From positions 62,001-126,000 of the forward strand of contig NW_001799647.1 in the NCBI RefSeq assembly GCF_000165425.1: a DNA stretch of 64,000 nucleotides. Direction: 5' to 3'. Shown here in pieces: positions 27,313 to 39,580 of this stretch. Made by a program: the position numbers and the translations under genes. The notes under the pieces were generated by a model. That model did not search any database. It was given only the letters and a program-made list of their open reading frames with translations, and had not been told where the DNA came from. This stretch comes from Paramecium tetraurelia (Eukaryota; Ciliophora; Oligohymenophorea; Peniculida; Parameciidae). Numbering within the stretch: position 1 is the first letter of the stretch; each line of letters begins with the position of its first letter.

Positions 27313-27978
27313 TCACTCTTTAATTCTGATATTGGCATGCTGAATGCTATATCGTGAAGAAAAAGCTTGGATTGTGGGAGTTTGGAGATGAGAAAAGTGA
27401 TGATGACTAACTGATTTAGTCTTGTCTGCAGTTCTATCTCTACTGTACTTGATTAAGTGCTAGTTATTTCTGATTTTGAATTAACTAAGAAGGACTGGAG
27501 GCAACTCGCTTCTTTTCACACTCCTCGTAGTTAGAGCATTCCGATCATATAAACAGCTGTCTTTGGTTTTAATGGATTTAATCATTACTGGAACCTCAAT
27601 TTTCTTTTAAGAATGATCCTTCCAATATTTCACCGTTGACATCATGATCGAAGCTCTCTTTACAGCCTTTCTCAGCGTGGCCTTATTGTCTATTTTTGGT
27701 TTTTGCATTGCATGTTGCATACAAATCAATTGAGGATAGAGACAATTCAATCGATTCATTTTCTATCCTGAAATGCCCTCTTGATAACTCTTCCTTCTCT
27801 ATTTGGTAGGCATTTCCTGTAGTTCAGGAATAAATGAAGTATTTTTATTTCGTCTAGGTTACGCAAGTGATACTAACAATGAATTACGATTCTCGTTCAC
27901 CTTCTTATAACATCTACTGCTTGTTTTAAGATACATATCTATGTCCAAATTTGATAGATATCCTTATTGAGTTTTCAT
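27313..27978 (-). CDS. Hypothetical basic protein, 221 aa
   Basis: Intronless frame of 222 codons from ATG (27976-27978) to TGA (27313-27315). It is strongly basic (many Lys/Arg, also Gln and Ser), low in acidic residues, with short motifs such as PRRNKNTSF and KRASIMMSTVKYW. It has no membrane segment. I do not recognise it; a nucleic-acid- or microtubule-binding role would fit the charge but is only inference. Confidence 0.65.
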
Positions 27979-28280
27979 TTCTTTATTATTATATAATTAA
28001 ACTATATATATTGAAATGCCAATTGATAATTGCCAGATATTCAAAGATCCTTAATTAAAATTATCTCTAAAATAACTTTAAACTCATCTCTTATTAAGAT
28101 TTTGATATCTCTATCCTATTAAAAAGGTATTACTCATAACATTTCCAATTCAACTTGATAGGATAAAAATGTCTGAGTCATTATTTTAAAGGTTTATTTT
28201 ATCCTAATTTAAATTGTTTCTCTTACTAATTGAATTTATAATAAATATCAATACTTATTCTAATAGAATATATATATAAA
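27979..28280. other. Intergenic spacer
   Basis: About 300 bases of AT-rich sequence between two minus-strand genes. Nothing recognisable. Confidence 0.5.
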
Positions 28281-29302
28281 TCATTATTATTTAGGTTTTG
28301 ATGGAGTAAATGTCAATAGATAATGAACCATTTATGCAATGACTTCTGAGTCTAGTTTTTTTAAGGGGAAGAAGAATCCATCTTTATCAGTCATAATGTC
28401 CTCAAATTCTGTGATTAATTAGGATTGATACCTGCATCAAGTATTTTCTCTTGATCTATGAATTGATTGCAGAGATGAGATCCCCTGACTACAATAATAG
28501 GTAATTTATTAATAATGGCTTCTCTAATTTCATCAAAACAATCATTAGAGTCAGCGAATAAAATATTAACAATTTTGCATCTTGGTCTTCCTTGGGTTTT
28601 ACTTATTTTCCCAGTTGCAATACTTATATTTATAGACTATCTGATACGCTTTGCATAAATTGATTTTAAATAGTGCTTCACTTCCAATGTCCACATTATC
28701 GCCTCCCATCAGGAATATGTGAGAGTGACCATTGCTTAATTCATTTTTTTCAATTTTGGTGGGATTCAATTTGGGATAGGAGACAGCTTATTCAGGTGCA
28801 ACACCGATGAGCTAATTATGCTTGAATAGGATGAATACAGTGCAATTTCTTCTGAGACTGAATTTTTCAATGCCAGTGGTTATTCCATTATCGATGATAA
28901 CTGCATCAGTATTATGACATGCTCTGGCAATACCAGCGTAGAATTTGCCACGATTAGAGTTTGGATTGTCAAAGTTGTGTCTGCAACCAATAAAATTGAC
29001 CACAGGCAATCCATCGTCTAATTTCAGTTTCGTAAGTATTTCAGTCATCGGAAAGGTTTTGGGTTGGTTATAATTAACTTTGATGAGTTTGGCTAGTTTC
29101 CCTGCTGGGAATAGGAAATCAAAGCACTTCCAGGCTTGATTTTGTTCAAGCTTTTATTGAGTCATAAACACATTGGGATCTTCAGGAGGCTTGAAAAATT
29201 GGAATATGATAGTACAATTTGGGTATCAAGTTGAAAGGTCTATTATTCTAGTTATTATTATTCGTCCTATTATTGTTATTCTTCTTCTCCTTGTTCTGAC
29301 AT
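28281..29302 (-). CDS. TRPM-homology-region (LSDAT/SLOG-like) soluble protein, 315 aa
   Basis: After a Glu/Gln-rich start, the body resembles the N-terminal homology region of TRPM channels (LSDAT, a SLOG nucleotide-binding Rossmann-like domain). Matching features are LPVVNFIGCRHNF; FYAGIARACHNTDAVIIDNG followed by ITTGIEK (compare the glycine-rich IITGGTxxGV turn); QLIGVAPEQAVSYPKLNP; GHSHIFLMGGD; and LPIIVVRGSHLCNQF. No transmembrane channel part follows, so it is a stand-alone domain, perhaps sensing a nucleotide-like ligand. Introns: 29190-29215 and 28623-28647 (both end AAG) and 28409-28431 (CAG). Exons give 316 codons; TGA 28281-28283. The glycine-rich turn is altered (DNGITTG), so binding chemistry may differ. 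Confidence 0.7.
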
Positions 29303-29318
29303 TACAATAATTAAATAA

Positions 29319-32110
29319 ATGTTTATGATTTTATTACTAACCCTTATATCAATCGCATGTGGTAATTTTTTGGGGAAGGTAAACACAGTTGAAACAGATT
29401 ATCTCAGAGTATTCTTATTTCCTCATTCCCATGACGATGTTGGATGGGTTAGGACGTTGATGGAATATTACAAGGATTCACGAGGAGTCAAATAAATTAT
29501 TAGTTCCTATATGGAATAGCTAATACATGATAAAAGTAAGCATTTCTCTTAAGTTGAGATTGCTTTCTTCTCTATGTAATCGGAATTCATTTATAATCGA
29601 TAGTTGGTGGAATGAACAGAATGACACAATGAAAGAGTAGGTCAAAGAATTAGTAAAGAACGAACAGTTGGAGTTTTTGAGTGGAGGATGGTGTATGAAT
29701 GATGAGGCCACGTCATACTATGAGGACATAATAGATCAGATGACTCTTGGACATAAATTCTTACTACAACACTTCAATTATATTCCATCGGTCGGATGGC
29801 AAGTAGATCCATTCGGACATTCCAACACCCAAGCTCTATTCTCAAACATGATGGGATTCAATGCTTGGTTTTTTGGACGTATTGATTAAGAGGATCGTTC
29901 GATTAGAGAAAAAAAGAAAGAGTTGGAATTTGTGATCCATCCTGATTGTGATCCAGGACATTCCATATTGACACATGTCAATTATTATGGTTATTACTCA
30001 TCACCTAGAGGTTTTGACTTCGATGTTACCAATCCCAATAGGTAATAGGTTACAGATTCCAATTTGTAATCTAAAACAGAAGAACTTGCTAGATATTTCA
30101 AATAACAATAAAATTCATACAAAGGCAAAATCTTAGCTCACACTCTTGGTATGGATTTCTAATGGTCAGATGCGGCCTCCTATTTTGGATAAATGGATCG
30201 AGTCATGAATAAAGTCAATAGCGATACAGAGAAATATAAAATGGTTATTCAATATGGAACACCTAAACAATATATCTAAGCATTGTACGAATAGAACATT
30301 ACCTATCCCTCCTAAAAAGAAGACTTTTTCCCTTATGCTGATTACCCCAATCAATATTGGGCAGGCTACTTCACTAGTAGATCGGCATTTAAAGGCTATG
30401 TGAGAAGAATAGGCAGATATTTCCAACAAGTCAAATTGTTTTATTCCTTCATCAAAATTAACAATCAATGCAAATCACTTTGCGATGAAAAGAACCTCAA
30501 GGATCTGGCTGAAGCATTGGGTACTGCTTAACATCACGATGCAATCACTGGAACTGCCAAATAATATGTCAACAATGATTACGTCAAAATGATCAAAACT
30601 GCCTATCAGAATATGAACAAATAAATTAGTGCTCTACTCAACACTCTTTCAAATACTAAATCAGTAGCTCATTCTACCTGTAATTTTAATGGATCTAATG
30701 TCTGTCACTCTCTACATGATCCCTTGATCAAAAATCAAACTGTCGTACTAACTGTCATTGATGTTAAAGTTAATAATGACGGAATCAAAGAATACCTTAA
30801 GATATTGGTACCTGATAAATTGTACATCAAAGCTACTGATGAAAAAGGCACTCTACTAAATGGAGAAATTCTATGTATTAATGAACAATGCATTCTTTAT
30901 ATACCAAGAATAGTTGATAATTCTAAGCTAATTCATTATTATAAACTTCAGACTGTTGCTTCATAAGATAATACCAATATTATCACAATTGAACCTGAAA
31001 CTATCGATGTCGATAAAGATACAAAACTGTTTGACAAATTCAAACTAAATTATAATGTCTATGCTTCATCCTCAGGTGCTTATGTCTTTCGACCAGATGG
31101 ATAGTCCCGTCCATATGGAAACTACGTAAAGGCCTATAAATTTACTGGAAGTCTGGTTAAATAATACTATATTGAAAAAAGTTAAATTAAAGCATGGGTT
31201 ACTGCCTTTGATGACGATGAAAACACCTTCTATGTTGATACATTTGTGGATTCTGTTAATATGTCAGATTATAGAGGAAAGGAAGTTGTCCTACAAGTCC
31301 TTACAGATATCAATAATAATAAAGTATTTTATACGGATAGCAATGGACTGACATTACAAAGACGTCAAGTCAATCACAGAGATTCATGGTAAATGACAGT
31401 TCTTGAACCAGTCTCAGGTAATTACTTCCCTGTTAATGGTGCAATCATGATTTAGAATGAAAATGGAAATTAAGCATGTGCAGTTCTCAACGATAGAGCT
31501 TAAGGAGGAACTAGTCTTAGTAATGGCGTTCTTGAATTAATGATACAAAGACGTTTAAGTAATGATGATAATAAAGGAGTCTTTGAAAGACTTGATGAGT
31601 AAGAGGAGGTTGATAACAAAAAGGTTGGAATGAGACAAATGATGTCCCATACAATCGTATTCTACAATCCTAAATCTGAATCCAATAATCTGAGACAATT
31701 ATAATATTAACAAGATCTGAAACCATTGATGTATTTCTCTACTTAAGATTAAATCGAATATTAAAAATTGGAAAATAAATTTGAAAATTTCATTGAAAAG
31801 TAATCAGATTACAATTTATGCAAATTTTATATTGAACCATGGCTAACAGAGAATTAATATTTAGTTAGAGTGCATAATTTAAGAGAAGAAGGAATCTAAA
31901 AGCTTAAATTTCCAAGTGGTTTATAATTTAAAGAAACTACTTTAACAGGCAATCAAGAACTAAAAACTTGGGAATAAAACAGATATAGTAATATACATAT
32001 TTATTCAATTTTTAGAATGGACTGACACATATGTAAAGGAAACTTAAGAAACTTATGATGAGGATCAAGTTGGACCTATGAAGATTAGAACATGGATTGT
32101 TACAATTTGA
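29319..32110 (+). CDS. Lysosomal-type alpha-mannosidase, GH38, 911 aa
   Basis: A signal peptide (MILLLTLISIACG) is followed by the glycoside hydrolase family 38 domain. The zinc-binding motif HSHDDVGW lies at about residue 36. WQVDPFGHSN (about 150) carries the catalytic Asp. GRIDQED and TAQHHDAITGTAKQ (about 394) follow. The middle and C-terminal beta-sandwich domains are present, and the length is usual for the family. It cleaves alpha-linked mannose during N-glycan breakdown in lysosome/phagosome. Two 28-nt introns, 29576-29603 (inside the conserved WWNEQ block) and 31988-32015; exons give 912 codons; TGA 32108-32110. The start lies only 16 bases from the divergent SLOG-like gene. Confidence 0.95.
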
Positions 32111-32682
32111 AATGAATATGTATCTTATAAATTAAATAAAAAAGAAATATAAACATATGAAATATACTTCTAAATACGTACAAAATCTTTAAAATTATTT
32201 TATATATTTAGAATGATTTACACAATTGTTTAATGTTTTAATTTACGCTTATCTTGACAAATGATGAGTTTGCTAAACAAAATGTTTTTGATCTGAACTT
32301 CATATCATTACCAGTTGATATATGTGTTATCCTTCGAATCCATCTCAACTTACATATATTTTTTTTCATGAAATCAGTTAAGTATTTGAAAATCAACCAG
32401 AATTAAATCTTAATTTTCTCTCTATGATATTTTGGAAATCTCAAAATATATCCACAATTATCTATAATATTACTAAAAGATAAGCTTTAATTGACAATTT
32501 TAATAAACTAAAAATACTCAAACTAATTTTTTCAAAATATGTGTGAAACTACTTAAGTAAATCAATTTATAAACAATAGGAAACAATAATAGAGTAGATA
32601 ATAAATTTGAAAAAGGGCTTTCAATTTTTAAAATAATAATAATTTTCATTTGAAATGTAAGTTATTTAACATTATATAAATA
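32111..32682. other. Intergenic, AT-rich
   Basis: About 570 bases between the mannosidase and the B-box gene. No frame is open for more than about 60 codons, and no RNA gene or repeat was recognised. Confidence 0.5.
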
Positions 32683-34092
32683 ATGAGCAATTTAAATTAA
32701 AAAAATTGCGTTCATCACAATAGAGAATTAACCTATTTCTGTGAATCATGCGAAGAACCAATCTGCAAGCTTTGTACTACCCTGGGACCGCATAATTACA
32801 CTGTAAGTTAATAAGGAATGAATTTAGTTACATCGAATTAATTCATTGTAAGAGGCATTTAAGATGAGAGTTGAACATATAAAATAAGAAATATTGCATA
32901 ATATTTTACCAAAGAGAGATGAAATATTTGCTTAGATTAATAGAATTGAATATAGAATTCAGGAGATCAAATATGTGAAAAATATTATTGAGCGAGATTG
33001 CAGAGCTGAAATGAATGGAATAGAGGACCGCCTAAATTAAGCTGAATAAATGAAATAAACAATTCTACAACATTAAATATCAGTGATATAATCGTAAGTA
33101 TTCTTGTATATGGGATTTTAGAGATTTAGATGAAATGAATGACTTGGCAATTTAGTTTTTTAATTTGACAAAAAAGAATGATTACCTTGAATTTCTATTT
33201 GATAGCTAGAGTCTATTAGATAGGATTGAGTTTTTGATTGCTAAACCTTATAACAAAGGAATAGATGAGATTCCGGATGATTTACCTCGAGAATTAACTG
33301 ACTTAAGATTACTACTAGGAAAGATGGAGGGACAATAGCAAATGCTTGAGATTCTGAATGAGATAATATGGAGAATGATAAACGAAAGAAAACAAGAGGA
33401 GGAATTATCATAATAAATATTAAGAAGACACTCTGAGAATGAAATTAAAGAGTGGCAAAAGTTGGTAGAATTCTTTACTGAATAATTGAAAGAATCAGAA
33501 ATGATATGCTATTTTTGTAATGAGCCATTAAACATAAAAACAATAAATAAAAGTTGCAAGAAAAATAAGGATCATTCTCCTGAGAATTGTAAAAGTGAAT
33601 TCTATTTTAGTTGTTGGATACACAGTTGAGAAACCAACAGATTAATAGATAGGAACCAAGAGACATTTTTATGGACACGCAGTTTTGCAAGCCAAAATGC
33701 CATAATTATAGGAAGAGAAAAAGAAATTGCCTAGTGCAGTGATAATCGAGGGAATTATGTCGAAGATAAAAGTTAGAATCCAAGATAAGTAGATTAAACT
33801 ATTAGAAATCTTTTAGGAACATGATAATGATAAGAATGGTATAGAATTTCAAATAGTCATTTTAGGTTTTGTAAATGAGATCATTTTCAATTATATTATG
33901 CAAGAGCATTTACAATTGATTGATGAGGAGATTGAAAATATAGTGATGTTTATGGATTGCAAGAGTGATATTAATTACAATATACTTTTTAATATGTTGA
34001 AAAGTTCAAATTTGATTTAAAAAATGGAGGGCGATTTAGTCCAAAAATATAGGCCACCAAAGAGTAAAAAAAGAACACCATCCTAAAATTGA
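32683..34092 (+). CDS. B-box zinc-finger coiled-coil protein (TRIM-like, no RING), 444 aa
   Basis: Residues 9-40 form a B-box 2 zinc finger: C-x2-H, then CESCEEPICKLCTTLGPHNYTLH supplies the remaining Cys/His ligands. A long helical coiled coil follows (about 45-250), then a Cys-containing patch (MICYFCNEPL...SCKKNKDH). The C-terminal half has an EF-hand-like stretch (EHDNDKNGIEFQ). Introns 32803-32827, 33094-33121 and 33589-33610 (all GTA...TAG) give 445 whole codons ending TGA 34090-34092. The third intron is needed to avoid a TGA at 33627 and to join the long downstream frame. TRIM-like proteins are often E3 ligases or scaffolds, but no RING is visible here. Confidence 0.7.
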
Positions 34093-34424
34093 CATTTAAG
34101 GCTATTAAATTATAATATACATTCGTTTTTATTAATTATCAATGTTGAGAATTAAATAAATGAAAGTGGAGAGGTCAACAAAATATTGTCTTTTTTATCT
34201 TCAATTGTCATGCAAAATGATTTAAATTGCATTTCCAAATGAGAGTTATAATTGACGATATCAGTATCGATTTTGAGAACATCCCAATTAATGATTTATA
34301 AATAATTGTATCATATATATAAGTATAAATACTAATAATTAAACCGATTTAGTGAAAAAAATCTTTGATTTTAGATTCATGGGTCATATTTTATTGTGAT
34401 AAATATTAAATGTAATCTTAATCT
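34093..34424. other. Intergenic spacer
   Basis: About 330 bases of AT-rich sequence between two plus-strand genes; nothing recognised. Confidence 0.5.
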
Positions 34425-35693
34425 ATGAAATCTAATGGAAGTGTACTTCTGGATTACTTCAAGAGTCTTGGGGAGGGGGATTGGAATATCGATCTGACTC
34501 AATATTAGAAATCGGTCGATTTTAAATTAAGTTAGAAAGTGATAACATTTGGGGAAGTGCAAGAGTTTTACACATTTGAAGATCAAAAGTAAGCGTAAAG
34601 TTAAAGTAGGACTTTCTTTTAAATGCATTCACAAACCTAATGGACAGACCAAGAATGGAAAATATTGATTTGGATAGTGATATAGTATTGTACGATGCAC
34701 AAAATGAATCTTTTAAAAATGGTATGTTGGATGATGATAATTAGAACGATTGGGAGATGGTTGAGAAGTTGATTAAATTCAAAAGTAGTTTAAATTGTTA
34801 ATATAAATGGCTATGTCATGTGATCGGAAGAGAGGATAGATTGCAGTGGTGTTAGGAAGAAGAGCAGATGTTAAAAGTGGAAGTTGAAAATAGTAAGAAT
34901 TTGAAATGGCACGAAATTCAGTTTTAGATATTCACCAAATCAAATGGCCGATATTTCAAGAAAGCCAAACAATGTAGAGAGAGATGGAACAATTATTTGG
35001 ATCCCAGAATCAATAGGTATAATCAAAGAGAGGTGTTTTAATAGGAGTTATTGGAAACCGGAGGAGGATTTGTGTTTGATGAAATTAGCCCAGTCTGAAG
35101 GATTGAAATGGTCTAAGATTTCTTATAAGATGAAAAATAGAACTGAAAATTAAGTGAAAAATAGATTCAAGAGTCTAATAAACAAAGAGTCGAAAGGTTC
35201 ACAAATGTAATTAGATATGGATTAACTTATAAATAACATCATCTAAAAATTAGTTCCCTAATAATGTAATGCTAGTAGCGATTAAATGCAAGAACAAAAA
35301 CCTTAAAAAGTAATCTGTTTAGATAGGAATATTAATTATATATAATAACAATAATTTTTGATATACTAATATCAGTACTACTTGGCATAGCAGCAATATC
35401 AGATGTGTTATAATTACTATTAGGGAGAGCAATCAATCAAAAGTGAAGACTGTCACTCTGAGAAGATCTCCAGATCAAATAGCTTTTGTGGCTTATTAGA
35501 TAAGCTATCCTTAGATTCAAAGTCTCTGACCCAAGAATTAAACAAACAATATGTCTAGGAAATCGAAGTTCCAATCAATAATAATATCACAAAATCTTAG
35601 TAATAAATCGCTATTCCTGATTTCCTATCATAAAATCAAGGAAAAGTCAAATCTAACAAACAAAGATTCAAGTTTTCTTCTGGAGATTAATGA
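34425..35693 (+). CDS. Myb-like DNA-binding protein, 405 aa
   Basis: Several tandem Myb/SANT-type tryptophan motifs are visible in the first 270 residues: WTDQEWKILIW, WHEIQ...KQCRERWNNYLDPRI, and a well-formed final repeat RSYWKPEEDLCLMKLAQSEG with LKWSKISYKMKNRTENQVKN. The RERWNNYLDP and NQVKNRFKSL helices are typical recognition helices of R2R3-type factors. The C-terminal 130 residues are Gln/Ser-rich. It is expected to be nuclear and bind DNA as a transcription factor. Introns 34722-34744 and 35017-35044 (TAG); exons give 406 codons; TGA 35691-35693. Confidence 0.85.
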
Positions 35694-35730
35694 TTAATTA
35701 TTAATATTTTTTATTTAGAATAAATCAAAC

Positions 35731-35832
35731 ATGTGGTTTTTCAGATCGCTCAGAGCTCTCCAATTAGGATACCCAGCTTATGTCTGTTGGATGATTAAGG
35801 GAACATAACCCAGTCATGCCCATGAAGAATGA
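35731..35832 (+). CDS. Possible tiny protein, 33 aa
   Basis: A 34-codon frame from ATG 35731 to TGA 35830-35832. Its start, MWFFRSLRALQLGYPAYVCW, combines Arg with hydrophobic residues in the manner of a mitochondrial targeting or small inner-membrane protein. Base composition here is less AT-rich than the flanks, which supports coding. It may also be an exon of a larger gene that I cannot resolve. No homolog can be named. Confidence 0.35.
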
Positions 35833-36898
35833 AACATTTAATCATTTGCATCATTATTATAATCACCTATAATTATCACTATTATTCTAAATTCAGATTC
35901 TTAGGTTATAAGAATGAAAAAGGGTAATAAATTGGTTATAATCATTCACACTAATCAATTAATATAAATAAATGGGATAATTCATTCAATCTCTTTAATC
36001 TGATTGAAATAAGAATGGATTGAAATACTGTGAGCATTAAATAATTATTCATAGAAATAGTAACAAAATTCCTAATGCAAAAGTGGAAAAGAAAATTAGA
36101 AAATAAAGACAAATGAGAGCAATATAGTCTCTATTCTACAATAATATTATCAAAAATCCATTATTCAAATACGGGATTTTAATAATTCTTTGAGTGATAT
36201 TAATTGCCTTATTTAAGAGGTGCCAAGGTAAATAACTCAAGTAATTAATGCTGTTTGACTGAAAAGTGATAAGATTAAAGTCATATATATTTGCTAAGAG
36301 CTTTTGTTAATTAATAATATTTGATTACCAAATAAATATAGAGGGAATTATGTTTAGTGAGATAAGCCTACTATTATGTTAAGGTTTAAAAAGATGAAAA
36401 TAACTTTAGCATATATTAATCATAATTTTGTATTAAAATGTTCTAAATATCTACATTTCCAAATGATGTTATTCAAAAAATAGGCTAAGCAAATGATCTC
36501 ATACATACTATTATTAATAGTTTCTACTTCATAAATTTACCTCATTTGAGTAGACATATCTTCCAAGTCTAAATTTATGATTATGTAGGATTCTTGATAT
36601 CAATCAACTCAACATCTTCTCTAATCTGGGACACCAATTTTATAGGTTTTTATGAAAAACAAATGATTTTGATAAACTAATTATTGTTATGTAATATATA
36701 AGATTTGAAATATCATTATAAGTTGCAATCTAATTATATATACTACATAATAATACAAAAAAATATTAAGATCTAGTTAAGTTAGCTATAAAAAGGGCAT
36801 ATCATTAATAATATGTAAATATATGATTCATTTGAGTGATTAATATAAAATAATTGAATAACACTATTTAATTTAAAAATTAAAATTTTACCGTTCAC
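35833..36898. other. Long spacer with one interrupted open frame
   Basis: From an ATG at about 35969 the frame reads about 11 codons, meets a TGA, then continues for about 60 codons (NKNGLKYCEHQIIIHRNSNK...). This looks like a decayed short gene with an EF-hand-like loop. From about 36200 to 36898 the sequence is AT-rich with no gene or RNA recognised. The region presumably includes the promoter of the phosphatase gene at 36899. Confidence 0.3.
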
Positions 36899-38402
36899 AT
36901 GTATGAATTGAGAAGACCATTATCTGAAAAGAATTTAGGAAGGTACATTCCAGAACAAACGAGACCAAGCTCAGCTAACTAGATGAAATAATTAACTCAA
37001 ATGAAGAGTTCGACTTAATTGAGCAAATAAAATTTTTAGTATAAGGATTAGAAGGAGAACATGGAGATTAGATCTAATTTATAAGAGACTGCAAATAAGA
37101 AGCCAAACACTAAAGAAATCTTTGAATATAGAAAATTATAAGATAAATTATCATATTTGGAGTAAAAGATCATAAATATCAAAACTCATATTGATAATAG
37201 TTAGAGGTAAACAAAGCAAGGATTAGCATCCAGGTTTTTTAATACGAAAACCAATGATTAATAATAGCAATAACAGGAAAACGTTAATAAACCAAAAGTT
37301 AGCAAGAATGATCTTGATTTGAACTCAATGCAAAATAAATTGAAATCAAGCACTTTGGTAAACGACCCAAGAATCATATCAAATGATAATCTCAATAAAA
37401 AGCCTTCCTTATCAACCTTTGTCACTTAATAGAAAACAAGCTGCGAAGCGAGTATCTAGAAAATAATCTAAATTCATCCTGAATCAGCTAAAGGAATGGC
37501 TTAGAAAATAGCATTTTCAAACAATTAGAGAGAAAGATCAACTAGGTCAGAAACTCAATTTTTATATTATATTTCATCAGTGATAAGATGCTATATGACA
37601 CCAGAAATCACAAAACCCATATAATAGGTGAGAGAGCATTTAGTTTAATCAATATCAGCTGCTTCATTTTCTAAGATGAAGAATTCCTAACAGTATGAGG
37701 AGAAGAAAGTAAATCTGCCACCTATTTCATTAAAAAAAACAATAGTGTTTGATTTAGATGAAACGTTAATTCATTGTAATGAGTCATTAAAGGTACCTGG
37801 TGATGTAATATTGCCTATAAGATTTCCGACTGGAGATGTAATTGAGGTACGATATATCATTTCGAATTAGGCATCCATTAACATTAGACCTTATGCTCAA
37901 TAGGTGTTATAGACATTGAGTAGACACTTTGAATTGATTGTATTCACAGCTTCACATTCTTGTTATGCAAATGTTGTGATTGATTATTTGGATCCAACAA
38001 AATAATGGATATCGCATCGATTCTTCAGAGAGAGTTGTGTATAGACTGAAGAGGGAGCATACGTGAAAGATCTAAGGTATTGAATGATTGTTTTTGGTTA
38101 GAGTCATTGGAAACAGACAGTTATCGGATCTGGTACTGATAGATAATGCTGCATATTCATTTTGTATGCAGCAATTAAATGGTATTCCGATCCTGAATTT
38201 CTATGATAATAAATCTGATTAAGTATGAAATATAATGGAGTATAAATAGGAATTACTTTATTTACAAAACTATTTAATGGCTATGAAGTATGCGAAGGAC
38301 GTGAGACAATTTAATTAACAATATTTAAAATTGGATAGATTTGGAGAGTTCAAGGATCCAATTTAGTTATTAGAGACATTGTTCAAAGAGTATATACCAT
38401 GA
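36899..38402 (+). CDS. FCP1/SCP-type (HAD) protein phosphatase, 475 aa
   Basis: A Lys/Gln/Ser-rich N-terminal half of about 275 residues, probably disordered, leads to an FCP1-homology (NIF, HAD superfamily) catalytic domain. KKTIVFDLDETLIHCNES contains the DxDxT nucleophile (about residue 284). INIRPYAQQVLQTLSRHFEL with IVFTAS, and LVLIDNAAYSFC, carry the remaining motifs. Such enzymes dephosphorylate Ser/Thr, for example in the RNA polymerase II tail (SCP) or lipin (Dullard). Introns 37847-37870, 38077-38101 and 38223-38249, all TAG; exons give 476 codons; TGA 38400-38402. Confidence 0.9.
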
Positions 38403-38438
38403 TTTATTAAAAATTATAATTAACAGTTTATTTTGAAT

Positions 38439-39563
38439 ATGCAAAGATAACCACTCTCATAGATTGACTATAATTAAGATAATAGAGGAGCGACACCTAA
38501 AAATGCACAATTCAAAACTAACACTCTTCATAGCGATTATAAAAGCAATCAAAATTATAATGTTTAATTCAAAGTTAAACCGCAGATCTAAGAACAACAG
38601 AATTCAATAATAATGAGTCCAGCTCCTCTACGTCGGAACACAATTCAGCAACTCGTAACTTCACCATTACGAAAAAATTACAGCTAGAAACACATCGAAA
38701 TCCACTCTCCAGGATATCGAGGTATCTCACAGCAACCTAGAACCAATCATTTATTAACAGAAGTGCAATTCATAAAAGATTAGAATTAGAAATTACAACA
38801 AGATATTTTTAAATTGGAATCATAAATTTAAAGAGGCAATAGTACATAATTTATCAGAGAACTAGAAAATAAAATTATTATGTTATAAACTTTAAATGAT
38901 AAATTGAATCAAGATAATAGTTAATTGTTAAGAATTAGCGATATTAAAGGATTACGTAAAGAAAAGGAGTAATAGTAAACTGAATTATTGTAGATGCAAG
39001 AAGAATATGATGGATTGCTATAAAAATTGGAACAATTCAATTGCGAGAATCTTTAGGGTTTGGATTAATTCAATGAATATACCAAACTCCAATCCTTAGT
39101 ACAAGACCTTGAATCCAAAGTCACAGGCTTAATCTTAGAAAATGAATAATTGAATACAATTTATTCTGAATTCTCAGATTTGGATTAAGAAGTATAATAA
39201 TTGCAATTGGAACTGCAATCTTAACAAATCTAATATCAGAAATCAAAGCATGATGAAGTTCAGTATAGATACAAATACGATTCAGCTATGCATGAGGAGA
39301 AGATGCAAAAATAAAAGTTGAATTCTCAAAGAAATACTCATCTAGATAAACTTAATGATAAAGTATGATAATCTATTTAACTCTTAGATTAAGTAACTAG
39401 AAGGGGAAAATAAGAAGCTAAAGAATTTGGTTACAGATATCGATTATGATGACGAAATAAAAGAACTTGAAGATAGAGTATTTATAATTAATTAAATATT
39501 TAGATTTCAATCATAGGCTAAAATAATAGAAAATTAGAACATTAGTTATTATAATAAGAATGA
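38439..39563 (+). CDS. Coiled-coil protein, 357 aa
   Basis: ATG 38439, introns 39363-39387 and 39478-39503 (both TAG), TGA 39561-39563; exons give 358 codons. The first 110 residues are Asn/Ser/Pro-rich, and the rest is a Gln/Glu/Leu/Lys-rich continuous coiled coil. It starts 36 bases after the phosphatase gene. No catalytic or membrane feature is seen. A structural role, for instance basal body or cortex, is likely by analogy only. Confidence 0.75.
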
Positions 39564-39580
39564 TGATAATTTATAATTAA

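Noticed and set aside
29536-29553. An 18-nt GTAAG...AAG intron in the mannosidase
   Set aside because: The frame is open through it, with TAA as Gln, and leads directly into the conserved VEIAFFS block, so no intron is needed.
33627-33629. TGA as the stop of the B-box gene, with a separate gene from 33697
   Set aside because: A canonical 22-nt GTA...TAG intron at 33589-33610 joins both parts in one frame of whole codons.
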